Shown here one piece after another: positions 1 to 7,396 of a DNA stretch of 64,000 nt. Source of the DNA: JAEUIX01 sp964611125. GTDB taxonomy: Bacteria; Planctomycetota; Phycisphaerae; Phycisphaerales; UBA1924. Location: contig CAZSZO010000003.1 in assembly GCA_964611125.1 (NCBI GenBank), positions 1 through 64,000 of the forward strand. The letters are read 5' to 3'. Each line of letters begins with the position of its first letter. Positions within the stretch are counted from its first letter, which is position 1. The translations under genes and the position numbers were made by a program. The notes below the pieces were generated by a model that saw only the letters and a program-made list of their open reading frames with translations, was not told where the DNA came from and made no database searches.

Positions 1-142
1 GTCGCCGATTCTCCCACGTGCGGTCTTCCGCTTTGACAAGGCGCGCAAACACCTCGTGAACAAGCTCGGTCGGTGCGATCGTCTGACCGGCCGGCGCCGA
101 CGCCAGCCGGTGTGTCGCCAGTCGTCGAAGGTCCTCGTACAC
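1..142 (-). CDS. ECF-type RNA polymerase sigma factor, partial (cut by window edge)
   Basis: The minus strand reads VYEDLRRLATHRLAS, then GQTIAPTELVHEVFARLV and WENRR at the edge. This is the sigma region 2 signature of the large planctomycete ECF group (YxxLRxLAxxxL, QTLxxTALVHEAYLRL, WxNR). The C-terminal part lies outside the window. The only plausible start is GTG at 142, with a GAGG about 9 bases upstream. This removes the 20-50 residues that normally precede the YxxLR motif. The frame stays open further upstream, but with unrelated sequence and no usable start. It is either an unusually short sigma factor or one whose 5' end has been replaced, which fits its position beside mobile-element debris. 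Family call is good; intactness is unsure. Confidence 0.6.
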   Translation of the reverse strand, partial: MYEDLRRLATHRLASAPAGQTIAPTELVHEVFARLVKAEDRTWENRR

Positions 143-573
143 TAACGAAAACCTCGACCCCGTCCAATCGTTTCGACAGAATTCGGTACCCGCGACCTCG
201 GGGCTTGACGAATCCGGCGATTTGGGGATTGAGTCATCCACGAGAGCAGGCGGTCCGAAGGTCGCGTGCGTTGTGAGCGGGCGGCCACTGCGCATGCCCA
301 GCGGCACGCATTGTAGCGGACCTGGAACGCGTTCCTGATCTGTTCTGTCTTCGATGACCACCGGAAGATGTAGTCTTGTCTCGTGCCTCGCAATGGCTCG
401 GCTTTAGAAGTCGTGCTCCCGGCCTCGTCATCCCCGTTGTCGCGGCGAGTTGAAGCCGGACTTCGTCTGGGTGGCTCGGGGTTGCGATCGCATGCGTGAG
501 AGCTCCAGCTGGGTGTTCCTACCTGCACGGTCGGCGTTCTCATCCCAGGATCATGGTGGCGACGACGATTGCT
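143..573. other. Intergenic stretch with no supported gene
   Basis: Short open frames occur on both strands, but none resembles a known family or has a convincing ribosome-binding site. Base composition is milder than the backbone. It separates the sigma-factor remnant from the end of the cytochrome operon and may hold degraded DNA. Confidence 0.4.
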
Positions 574-1422
574 TTACCGGTTTGGATCCGCGGGCCACAC
601 GCATCCGTCACGGATCCATCGGGCGATCGCTTCGATCTGCTCGTCGGGTAGTTTCGCACCTCGCTTGGGCATCTTGAGCACAGGGTGGGTGCGAGCCACA
701 GACAGGTAGAGCACGCTCTCTTCGGGCTTGCCGTGGACAACTACAGGCCCGCCTTGCCCACCTTTCAACAAACCTTCGCGGCTCGTGAGGTCGAGCCCGC
801 CTGCTGGGTCCCCATCGGCCGACGTGTGGCACCAAACGCAGCTCTTGGCCAGTACCGGCTCGACGCGCTCAAAAAAGTGGCGATCGCGCTGATCGGAGAG
901 CGTCTTCGCGGACTGGTCTTCCGCGCGGCGGCGCTGGTGTTCGGTGTCTGCTGCCTTCGGCAGGTGGACATGCACGAATGTGCCCCCAAGATGGCCGGTG
1001 AGCCCGACGAGGCCGGCGCACGCGAGCGAGAGCCCGAGGACCGCCCAGCGGGCCGCACGGGCGGCCGCGCCGTGGCGCAGGAATGCGCCAGCCGAGGCGA
1101 CGGCCGCGATCCCCGCGAGCACCCAAACCCATTCCCCGAGGGACGCGTGGTCTACCAGTGTCTGTCGGGAATCTCCTGTGAGGGTCCCGAACCGTGGGAT
1201 CGTCTGCTCGCCCGCCCGTGCCGCGAGCAGCGCGGTGACCGCCACCGCGCTGTACGTGATCAGCAGCACCCAGCGGAGCGTGGCCCGGTGACGCTCGAAC
1301 ATGACGAGACCGATGGCGGCAATTGGGGCGATGGTCGCCAGCCCGATCGGAATATGGACGATCGCAACATGTCGGAGGCGCGGATCGGTCGCGGTCTGCA
1401 GGAGTTCGTTGAGTAGATCCAT
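574..1422 (-). CDS. Membrane protein with DUF2231-like domain fused to a planctomycete-type cytochrome c domain
   Basis: 282 residues. The first ~150 form about four membrane segments starting with HVAIVHIPIGLA, the pattern of DUF2231-like membrane domains. After a charged linker, residues ~180-282 form a PSCyt1-type c heme domain: C195-V-W-C198-H199 is the heme site and M251 in VLKMPKRGAKL is a candidate axial ligand. The LPDEQIEAIARWI helix is typical of the family. The product is probably a membrane-bound electron carrier with its heme outside the cytoplasm. It is the last gene of a minus-strand operon, 18 bp after the P460 gene, and probably links the soluble cytochromes to the membrane. 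Architecture is confident; partner and direction of electron flow are inferred. Confidence 0.8.
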   Translation of the reverse strand: MDLLNELLQTATDPRLRHVAIVHIPIGLATIAPIAAIGLVMFERHRATLRWVLLITYSAVAVTALLAARAGEQTIPRFGTLTGDSRQTLVDHASLGEWVWVLAGIAAVASAGAFLRHGAAARAARWAVLGLSLACAGLVGLTGHLGGTFVHVHLPKAADTEHQRRRAEDQSAKTLSDQRDRHFFERVEPVLAKSCVWCHTSADGDPAGGLDLTSREGLLKGGQGGPVVVHGKPEESVLYLSVARTHPVLKMPKRGAKLPDEQIEAIARWIRDGCVWPADPNR

Positions 1423-1440
1423 ATCAATCGCCAGCGACGA

Positions 1441-2127
1441 TCAGGGGCTCTTCTTCTCGGGTGCTGCATCCGGGGCCGGTTTATCGATCTCCTCGTGACC
1501 GGTGTAGATCGATTCCAAGTACTTCTTGATTTGGCCGTCGGTCTCATTCAGGACCGGATAGCCGTGCTTGTAAATCCAGTCGGTCTTCTCGGCGGGGACG
1601 TGACAGCCCAGGCAGTCAACTTTGTAATCCGTGGATGTGTTCGTTTTCGGGTCGTCTGCCAGGTACAGGCCCCAACCCCAGCCGCGTCCCCAGATCGGAT
1701 TGCCCTTGAATGTCTTCTTCGTGTCCTTAACCATGACGAACCAGAGCTGGATCGGTCCGTCCCAGCTGCCTTGGCCCGTGGTGAGTTTGCCGGCCCGCGT
1801 CGAGCGCACTTCCTTGACGATCGTCGCGCCGTGAGACCACTTACCGGTCTTGCGAAACTCAGCGACCGCCTCCGGCTCGGCATAGACCTGGTGCGAAGAG
1901 AGCTCACCGTTCTTGCCGTCGGCGACTTGCCACGTTCCCAGGTGGGTCCACGAGCGGTAATCCTCGGGCAGGCGGATCGAGCCGTCTGGGGAGACGAACT
2001 TGCTGGGCGATACGGGCACAGGCACATTCGCTGGTGGCTGATCACCGACTTGGCCCTTGGCAAAGACGACGGCGAGGAGACCCGCTCCGAGAAGCGCGCA
2101 GGACGCGAGGACGATGTGCGATTTCAT
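1441..2127 (-). CDS. Cytochrome P460 family protein (copy 1)
   Basis: 228 residues. The N-terminus (MKSHIVLASCALLGAGLLAVVFA) is a signal peptide or anchor. The body has family landmarks: YRSWTHLGTW near the start, a central VKEVRS strand, and a C-terminal heme site C172-L-G-C175-H176. P460 proteins are periplasmic c-type hemoproteins; characterised members oxidise hydroxylamine using a lysine cross-linked heme, while relatives of the cytochrome c'-beta type bind NO. Whether the cross-linking lysine is present cannot be told here. A charged, proline-rich tail of ~20 residues follows the core. It lies 28 bp after the beta-propeller gene and is likely co-transcribed with it and with the second P460 gene. 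Confidence 0.8.
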   Translation of the reverse strand: MKSHIVLASCALLGAGLLAVVFAKGQVGDQPPANVPVPVSPSKFVSPDGSIRLPEDYRSWTHLGTWQVADGKNGELSSHQVYAEPEAVAEFRKTGKWSHGATIVKEVRSTRAGKLTTGQGSWDGPIQLWFVMVKDTKKTFKGNPIWGRGWGWGLYLADDPKTNTSTDYKVDCLGCHVPAEKTDWIYKHGYPVLNETDGQIKKYLESIYTGHEEIDKPAPDAAPEKKSP

Positions 2128-2155
2128 GGGTGTCTTTCTGCGTGGCGGGTTGCCA

Positions 2156-3412
2156 TCAATATCCGGTCATGCCCTGCGGAGAGGTGTACGGGATAGCGGA
2201 GCGTTGGATTTCGGTGAGGCTCGCATCTGGGTTGACGCGGTACGCGACGAGCACCGAGGCGTTGGGGTAGATCTGGTAGAAGGTCTTGTCGTCAGGGGAC
2301 AGCCAACTGTCGTTCGGGCCGCTGCTGACAAGGTTGTTGACGGAACGGAACTTGCCGTCGCCGGGAACCGGCGGACAGGCCGGATCCTTGGCCACGGACA
2401 GCTTGCCATCGCGCAGCAGGTAGCTCGACGCGTTGTTAAAGCCGAAGTTGGTCGCAAACACCATGCGGTTGTCGGAGCTGAGCACGAGCCAGCACAGTTC
2501 GGATGGTGGGCCGGCGCTGGCGTCGATCTGCACGACAGGATCGTGGCGGACCTTGCCGCTCAGGTCGATCCGGCCAACGCTCACACCGTCGGATACGGCG
2601 TGCCCGTTGAGGAATGTGTCGGTGCTGCCGTGGAGGAACTGGATGAAGAATGGCCCGGCACCGCCGGCGTCCTGGAACATCGGGTCACCCAGCGAACCAT
2701 CGGGTTGGACCGGGAACACGACCAAGCCGTCCTTGTCGGTGGTGTTCGTGACGGCGAGTTTAGGGGAGCCGTCGGGGTTGGCCGCGGGGTGCGCGTCGAA
2801 GAGAACATCGACCATCAGGAACCGGGCATCCGGAGTCAGCACGGCCTGGGTGGGCACGCGTCCGACCTTGGTGGGTGTATCGACCGTGCGCTTCTGGGGG
2901 CGGAGCGAGAGCTTGCCGTCCTTGAAGTCGAAGACGCGGATGTGGTTGGGGCCGAAGGCGTGAAGAACGTAGAGAGCGCCATGCTTCTCCGAGAACGCCA
3001 GCGACTTGGCGGTCCCGGAACGTCCAGTCACGGTCTCGCCGGTGGATTCGTGCGAAGTGCGGGTCAGATGGCCGTCGGTTCCGAGGCGAAATGCCGAAAC
3101 TGAGTTGTCGCCACCGTTGGCGGCGAACAGCCACTTGCGATCGGACGAGCGAATCACCGACCCGGCCGCCTCGAAGGCATTGGGGCCGGGGTCCTGGCCG
3201 GTCAACGGCTTGAAGGTGCCCGAGCCCTTGCCGCCGGTGGGGTGTTTGCCGATGAGCATCAGTCGCCCGTCCGACGCTCGCCCATAATGGAACACCTCGT
3301 TCTGGTCGGCGTCATTGGACTGGATGTACAAACTGCCAATGAAGTCGGCTGCTTGGACACTTGGCGTGAGCACCAAGAGCAACCCGACAACGAGCGACTT
3401 GAGCGAGTGCAT
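2156..3412 (-). CDS. Exported lactonase-like seven-bladed beta-propeller protein
   Basis: 418 residues. I place the start at ATG 3412, not further upstream in the same open frame, because it is followed at once by a clear signal peptide (SLVVGLLLVLTPSVQA) and preceded by an AGAGAG motif. Repeating blades are visible (LFAANGGDNSVSAFRLG, LYVLHAFGPNHIRVFDF, LVVFPVQPDGSLGDP, VLVAYRVNPDASLTEI), matching the 6-phosphogluconolactonase/3-carboxymuconate cyclase-like fold. Exported members usually have no proven lactonase activity. It sits between two P460 genes, so it may be a scaffold or electron-transfer partner in the periplasm rather than a sugar enzyme. Fold call is good; function is open. Confidence 0.75.
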   Translation of the reverse strand: MHSLKSLVVGLLLVLTPSVQAADFIGSLYIQSNDADQNEVFHYGRASDGRLMLIGKHPTGGKGSGTFKPLTGQDPGPNAFEAAGSVIRSSDRKWLFAANGGDNSVSAFRLGTDGHLTRTSHESTGETVTGRSGTAKSLAFSEKHGALYVLHAFGPNHIRVFDFKDGKLSLRPQKRTVDTPTKVGRVPTQAVLTPDARFLMVDVLFDAHPAANPDGSPKLAVTNTTDKDGLVVFPVQPDGSLGDPMFQDAGGAGPFFIQFLHGSTDTFLNGHAVSDGVSVGRIDLSGKVRHDPVVQIDASAGPPSELCWLVLSSDNRMVFATNFGFNNASSYLLRDGKLSVAKDPACPPVPGDGKFRSVNNLVSSGPNDSWLSPDDKTFYQIYPNASVLVAYRVNPDASLTEIQRSAIPYTSPQGMTGY

Positions 3413-3495
3413 GCGAAGTCTCTCTGTTGCTTTGGGATTGTGAATGCGACCCGGACGCGAGACGCACGCGGGTCGCTGTGAAAGGGCGGTCGTGT

Positions 3496-4131
3496 TCACT
3501 TGCCGCCCTTGGCCGCGCGAAGGGGGGGGTAGTACTGCGAGAAGACCATGTCTGTGCCCGCGTTCTGCACATGACACTGGGCGCAGCTGGAGAACTGGGC
3601 GGCAGCAGCTTCCTTGGCGAGCGGGTACTTGTGCCCGAAACTGAAGTACGCCCAACCCTTGGCTTCGGCGGGGAAGCGTTTCGTGTCCTTGATCGACGTC
3701 TCCAGGCCGATGAACTCGCCCTGGAAGTAGCCGTTGCCACTGGTCGCCTTCTTGGCGCCAACGCTGGTCAGTTCCTTCACCATGAACGTCCCGTCGGGGA
3801 ACTGGCCGGTCTTCTTCCACTCCTTCCAGGCGGTGGGGTTGATGTACACGTTGTGGAACTCGGGGAACGGGGCCTCGCCATCGTTGAGGTCGTTTGGGGT
3901 GATGGGCGTGCCGATGTAAATCCACTCGCGGTACACGTCCGCGGTGGGGGCGATGAGCTTCCCGTCGGCGGTGTACTTGGGCTTTTCGCTGTCCGGGGTT
4001 CCGGCCATCGCCGCCTGCTTCGCCGCGGCGGGCTCGGCGGCCGACGTTGAACCCGCGACCCCCGCCAGAATCGCCCCGGCGGCGCAAACCCCGACCCCGC
4101 ACAGAGCAATGAACATATTTCTCGATCGCAT
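3496..4131 (-). CDS. Cytochrome P460 family protein (copy 2)
   Basis: 211 residues from ATG 4131, chosen because GGAG lies six bases upstream and a signal peptide follows (MFIALCGVGVCAAGAILAGV). The conserved P460 core is clear: YREWIYIGTPITPND, NPTAWKEWKKTGQFPDGTF, VKEL, and a C-terminal heme site C183-A-Q-C186-H187 followed by a short tail with FSQYYPPLR. It is diverged from the other P460 in the operon, so this is an old duplication or two roles. As the first gene of the set, it probably follows the promoter. A periplasmic hydroxylamine or NO-related redox role is possible from family knowledge but not shown by sequence alone. Confidence 0.85.
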   Translation of the reverse strand: MRSRNMFIALCGVGVCAAGAILAGVAGSTSAAEPAAAKQAAMAGTPDSEKPKYTADGKLIAPTADVYREWIYIGTPITPNDLNDGEAPFPEFHNVYINPTAWKEWKKTGQFPDGTFMVKELTSVGAKKATSGNGYFQGEFIGLETSIKDTKRFPAEAKGWAYFSFGHKYPLAKEAAAAQFSSCAQCHVQNAGTDMVFSQYYPPLRAAKGGK

Positions 4132-4462
4132 GTGAGACTCCAAGTCAACGGGACCAAGGCGCCCGCACGACGGGCGACAGGGTGCACGCTTTGGCACGGG
4201 GAGCCGCGCCTTCTGAGCAGATCACGCTCAATATCAGACCCAGGGGACAAATTTCGGGGCGGTCGTGGGATTCGGAAATCCCGCCTGATGCCGAGTCCAC
4301 GATGATCGTCCCAATGCGCCCATCCGCAAGCCTCTGAGACCGGTGGCTACAGCGCAATAACAAACCACTGACCGAAGTCTCGCGTCAACCAACTATTTGC
4401 CGTACAGCCTGATCGATCGGGGTCAAGAGTCGGTTCGTCAGGGTTGTGGAAACGGAGTTCTA
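4132..4462. other. Upstream region of the P460 operon
   Basis: No gene is supported in these ~330 bases. The end nearest 4131 carries the GGAG ribosome site of the P460 gene and probably its promoter, but I cannot pick one out. The other end runs into transposon debris. Confidence 0.35.
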
Positions 4463-4604
4463 GCAGGCCGTTGAACAAAGCCCGCGCGATACGGCCTGCG
4501 TGTCACCGGAGGATTTGGGGGGAAAGCGGCGGGGCGCCGGGAGGCGGGTTGGGGCTTTACGCCGCCAGCAGGTTCCTCATCCGCACAAGGTGGTACGCCG
4601 CGGC
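4463..4604 (-). pseudogene. Remnant of a second transposase: C-terminal tail and terminal-repeat-like end
   Basis: Reading leftward from 4604, the minus strand encodes AAAYHLVRMRNLLAA and a stop at 4557-4559. AAYNLVRxRNLL is a common C-terminus of DDE transposases of the IS4/IS5/IS1182 type. About 95 bases beyond the stop lies GCAGGCCGTTGAACAAAG (from 4463), like the outer repeat of such elements. Only the last 15 codons survive; the rest is cut off exactly at the left end of the IS3-family element. The family call rests on a short motif. Confidence 0.45.
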
Positions 4605-4633
4605 TGACCTTGCCCACGAATGGTGGACACACG
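4605..4633. repeat. IS3-family terminal inverted repeat (end distal to orfA)
   Basis: 29 bases identical to the reverse complement of 5843-5871; identity stops at both the outer and inner edge. It lies just past the stop of orfB and includes CCACGAATGGTGGACAC. Confidence 0.9.
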
Positions 4634-4640
4634 GATGTGA

Positions 4641-5501
4641 TCACCTTCGGCTTGCGTCGAACTGTTCGGGGCTGACGTAGCCGAGGGTGCTGTGCAGACG
4701 CTGGCGATTGTAGAAGACCTCGATGTAGTCGAAGATCGCTCGCTTCGCTTCGTCGCGGGTGGCGAATCGGCGGTGGTGGGTCAGCTCGGTCTTGAGCTTG
4801 CCCCAGAAGGACTCCTGCACGGCGTTGTCGTAGCAGTTGCCGCGGCGGCTCATGCTGGCGGCTATGCCGTGCCGCTCGAGCAGGCGCTGGAACTCGCCGC
4901 AGGCGTACTGCACGCCGCGGTCGGAGTGGTGGATGAGGCCCCGCGTCGGTCGGCGACGCTCGACGGCCATCTCCATCGCCCGGCACGCCAGCGACGCGTG
5001 CAGGTTCGAGCCCATGCTCCAGCCCACGATCCTGCGGCTGGCCAGGTCCATCACGCCCGCCAGATACAAGAACCCCTCGCCGGTGGGGATGTACGTGATG
5101 TCCGCGGCCCACACGCGGTCGAGCTCCTGGACCTCGAACCGACGCTGCACCCGGTCGGGCGCGATCGGGTGCGGGTGGCCGGAGTCGGTAGTCATCACGC
5201 GGAAGCGTCGGTGCGATCGGGCCTTGATTCCCAGGCTCTTCATGACCTTCGCCACCGTGTTGCGGCAGACCGACCGGCCGTCGTCGAGCAGCGCCCTGTG
5301 CACACGCGGGCTGCCGTAGACCTGCCGGCTCTGGGCGTGCACGCGGGCGACCTCCTCGGCCAGCTCGCGCCGTCGGCGTGTGCGCGGGCTGTCGTGCCCG
5401 GCGCGCGCGGCGTAATAGCCGCTGGTGCTCACGCCGAGCGTCTCGCAGAGCACGCGCACGGGGTGGCGGTCCTGGTGCTCGCTGATGAAGGCGACGATCA
5501 C
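4641..5501 (-). CDS. IS3-family transposase OrfB (integrase catalytic part)
   Basis: 286 residues. An HTH_21-like region (residues ~35-95, with YGSPRVHRAL) precedes the rve integrase core. The catalytic triad is D134 (WAADITYIP), D194 (HHSDRGVQY) and E230 (QESFWGKLKTE), giving the DD(35)E spacing of IS3 transposases. The C-terminal YNRQRLHSTLGYVSPEQF motif is also typical. The start overlaps the end of orfA by four bases, but the active transposase is normally an OrfAB fusion made by -1 frameshifting. The reading frame is intact with no degraded residues seen. Confidence 0.92.
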   Translation of the reverse strand: MIVAFISEHQDRHPVRVLCETLGVSTSGYYAARAGHDSPRTRRRRELAEEVARVHAQSRQVYGSPRVHRALLDDGRSVCRNTVAKVMKSLGIKARSHRRFRVMTTDSGHPHPIAPDRVQRRFEVQELDRVWAADITYIPTGEGFLYLAGVMDLASRRIVGWSMGSNLHASLACRAMEMAVERRRPTRGLIHHSDRGVQYACGEFQRLLERHGIAASMSRRGNCYDNAVQESFWGKLKTELTHHRRFATRDEAKRAIFDYIEVFYNRQRLHSTLGYVSPEQFDASRR

Positions 5502-5872
5502 GGCCTGCCTCCTTCGCCGGTCGTCTCCCTCGCGAAGAAGGCCGCGGCTTTTTTTAGGATCTCACGCTCCATCCGCAGCCGCGCGTTCTCGGCTTCGAGC
5601 TCGCGGATGCGCTTGGCCGGGTCGAGGGCCACCAGCGCCTCGGGCGGCGTAACTCCCCCAGCCCGCGTCAGGCGCACCCAGTGCCGCAGCGTCGATTGGT
5701 CGATCCCCAGGTCGTCGGCGACCTCGCGGAACGACCGTCCGCCCTGGATCACCTGCCGCGCCGCCTGATCCTTGAACTCCGCCGTGTAGTCCTTCTGCCC
5801 ATCGTGAACCTCGCTTCCTGACGGCTCTTGTAGCCGCCTGGGCGTGTGTCCACCATTCGTGGGCAAGGTCAT
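5498..5872 (-). CDS. IS3-family transposase OrfA (helix-turn-helix part)
   Basis: About 100-124 residues. DYTAEFKDQAARQVI, FREVADDLGIDQSTLRHWV and the coiled tail RIRELEAENARLRMEREILKKA are the standard IS3 OrfA elements: an HTH followed by a leucine-zipper-like helix. The start is uncertain: the only in-frame ATG (5872) takes its first base from DNA outside the inverted repeat, and a better-spaced ATG near 5806 is in another frame, so an alternative start codon is possible. The A7 run lies in the codons for LKKA, just where OrfAB fusion occurs in relatives. Confidence 0.85.
   Translation of the reverse strand: MTLPTNGGHTPRRLQEPSGSEVHDGQKDYTAEFKDQAARQVIQGGRSFREVADDLGIDQSTLRHWVRLTRAGGVTPPEALVALDPAKRIRELEAENARLRMEREILKKAAAFFARETTGEGGRP
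5549..5555 (-). promoter_or_regulatory. A7 slippery sequence for programmed -1 frameshifting
   Basis: Seven A residues followed by G on the minus strand, within the ILKKA codons near the end of orfA and about 50 bases before the OrfB start. This is the usual position and type of the IS3 frameshift signal that makes the OrfAB transposase. Stimulatory structure was not assessed. Confidence 0.7.
5843..5871. repeat. IS3-family terminal inverted repeat (orfA end)
   Basis: 29 bases, the exact reverse complement of 4605-4633. The likely transposase promoter would lie in or just inside this repeat. Confidence 0.9.
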
Positions 5873-5982
5873 CGCGCGCCGGAAGCCTCGGGAAGGTCCG
5901 CAGCGACCTGATCGACTTGGTCGGGTTCATGAGCAACATGGACCCGGAGCACGTCGAGGCCTTCCTGGCCGACGCTGCGTGA
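5872..5982 (+). pseudogene. 3' fragment of an unidentified plus-strand gene, cut by the IS3 element
   Basis: Straight from the right end of the IS the plus strand reads an open frame, SLGKVRSDLIDLVGFMSNMD then PEHVEAFLADAA and stop at 5980-5982. The amphipathic pattern and clean stop look like a real protein C-terminus. I do not recognise the family. No matching 5' part exists left of the IS, where the DNA is a transposase tail on the opposite strand, so the rest was probably lost by deletion. Confidence 0.45.
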
Positions 5983-6060
5983 CCCCACGCGGCGTCGCGG
6001 GGAACCGCGACGGCCACGCTTCCCCGCCGCGACGTGCGGCGGGATACTGCTGGGTGTGCT

Positions 6061-6104
6061 CGAGTGTACCTTGTTTTCTGCGGTGATTGTGGGTGGTACA
6101 CTCG
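6061..6104. promoter_or_regulatory. Perfect 10-bp inverted repeat upstream of the AraC-type regulator
   Basis: CGAGTGTACC (6061-6070) and its exact reverse complement GGTACACTCG (6095-6104), separated by 24 bases. It lies about 130 bases before the regulator start. It could be an operator read by a dimeric protein or a stem-loop in a leader; the wide spacing fits two half-sites about three helical turns apart. No homology evidence. Confidence 0.4.
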
Positions 6105-6106
6105 GC

Positions 6107-6137
6107 TTGCTGCGCAGAGATCAACAAGCCGTATACT
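6107..6137 (+). promoter_or_regulatory. Possible sigma-70-type promoter for the AraC/sulfatase cassette
   Basis: TTGCTG at 6107 and TATACT at 6132 with a 19-base spacer, about 100 bases before the regulator start. The -10 is good; the spacer is longer than ideal. The inverted repeat at 6061-6104 lies directly upstream, where an activator or repressor could act. Confidence 0.3.
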
Positions 6138-6235
6138 CGTCCTCGTATCGCGACGACTTCTTCTCGCCGTCACCCCAGTTGACCACTGGAGCGAGGTCAG
6201 CCAGCTGCGGGGTTCTGCTTTCGGAGGTGTCTGAA

Positions 6236-7300
6236 ATGTCCACCCGGAGTTTCACCCCCGACGATCCGGCTCTACCGGCCAACTACCCGGGCTTCGTGTT
6301 CCGCATGCTCCGCGACAAGGGTTACCCCCCAAGCGAACTGCTTGCTGAAACGGGGCTCGATGAGACCCACCTGCAAGATCCTGACTTCCGATGCGGTTTT
6401 CGGCCGCTTCGTCAGCTCATTTTGAATGCTATTGAGTATTCCAGAGATCCTCTTCTTGGAGTCACCCTGGCACTGCAATTTCAACCCACCTACATTGGGC
6501 TCCCTGCATACACCGCTATGAATGCGCAACGCTTTGCAGACGGATTGCATGTTTTGGAGCGCTTTCTTGCCCTCAACTTTCCGGCATTTGAGCTGAAGCT
6601 GCTGGACAAGCACTCAGGCCTCAAAGCTGGCGAAGCAGCCATTCGAATTCGATCGCGATTCCCACTCAACGGCATCGAGTGTTTCGCGTTCAGCAGCGCT
6701 CACATCGCTATCAACAGTCTGCTGAAGGCAATGCTGAGGACGGATCACGTTGCAACCCGTGCCGAGATAACAGTCTGCCGTCCAGAACGCTGGCACGCGG
6801 TCAAAGCTAGAATCGGCTTTCCATTTCGCTTTGACGCTGATGACAACTGCCTCTTCTTTCCCGATGTTCTGCTGAACTGCCAGCTTCCCGGCAGTGATCC
6901 TATCAACCATGCACGGCTCGTGGCACTATGCGAACGGTGCGAGAGGCAGACGGCGTTCGCGACGACGCCTGTCACTCAGATCATTGCTCTTTTCGAGAGC
7001 TCGCCATCACTGAATGTATCGCTCCCAGGAACCGCCGCCGCGTTGCGATACTCCGAGCGCGGTTTACGTCGACAGCTGGAGCGGTCTGGCACCTCGTATC
7101 GCCAGTTGACGGATGAGATCCGAGAGCGACGTGCACGCGATCTCTTGGCCCGCAGCATGCAGCCGATCAAAGCCATTGCGAGCGAGGTCGGCTTCAAGTC
7201 GCCCTCGAACTTTGCCCGGAGTTTCAAGCGCTGGACGGGCCTGACGCCGAACGAGTTCCGGAAAAAGGCCCGCGCCGTCACCCGCGACGAGGATGGCTGA
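6236..7300 (+). CDS. AraC-family transcriptional regulator with arabinose-binding-like N-terminal domain
   Basis: 354 residues from ATG 6236, which has a GGAGG eight bases upstream; the open frame runs further up but without a site. Residues ~10-200 match the Arabinose_bd-type domain of OruR/FtrA-like regulators (GFRPLRQLILNAIEYSRDP, LLGVTLALQF). Residues ~255-345 are the double HTH: RYSERGLRRQLERSGTSYRQL, then IKAIASEVGFKSPSNFARSF and FKRWTGLTPNEFRKKA. Such proteins usually activate neighbouring genes in answer to a small molecule. The sulfatase gene starts 96 bp downstream on the same strand, so it is the likely target. Codon use is visibly less GC-biased than the backbone after 14 kb, a sign of transfer. 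Confidence 0.9.
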   Translation: MSTRSFTPDDPALPANYPGFVFRMLRDKGYPPSELLAETGLDETHLQDPDFRCGFRPLRQLILNAIEYSRDPLLGVTLALQFQPTYIGLPAYTAMNAQRFADGLHVLERFLALNFPAFELKLLDKHSGLKAGEAAIRIRSRFPLNGIECFAFSSAHIAINSLLKAMLRTDHVATRAEITVCRPERWHAVKARIGFPFRFDADDNCLFFPDVLLNCQLPGSDPINHARLVALCERCERQTAFATTPVTQIIALFESSPSLNVSLPGTAAALRYSERGLRRQLERSGTSYRQLTDEIRERRARDLLARSMQPIKAIASEVGFKSPSNFARSFKRWTGLTPNEFRKKARAVTRDEDG

Positions 7301-7396
7301 AAATGAATGGCCCTTGGCCGTAGATGATCCGAGTTTGCCGTCGACGGATGCGGCCTCACGTTCTACTGTGCTGCCACACATCTCGCCGAGGAACTC

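Larger units (their letters stand above)
4605..5871 (-). mobile_element. Complete IS3-family insertion sequence
   Basis: 1,267 bp bounded by perfect 29-bp inverted repeats that begin TGACCTTGCCC, giving the TG...CA ends usual for IS3. It holds orfA and orfB overlapping by four bases, with an A7 slippery run near the end of orfA. No target-site duplication is seen: the outside bases are CGGC on the left and TCGC on the right. The flanks are pieces of two unrelated genes. So the copy looks functional but probably sits at the point of a deletion or rearrangement rather than a simple insertion. Confidence 0.9.

Noticed and set aside
3413..4102. Upstream extension of the beta-propeller frame
   Set aside because: It runs through the P460 gene in another frame; the signal peptide at 3412 marks the true start.
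4441..4640. Inverted repeat of the IS3 element extended beyond 29 bp
   Set aside because: Bases outside 4605 and 5871 do not pair, and inside 4633/5843 identity also ends; the repeat is 29 bp.
4602..5875. Three- to five-base target duplication around the IS3 element
   Set aside because: Left GGC/CGGC and right TCG/TCGC do not match, so no duplication can be claimed.
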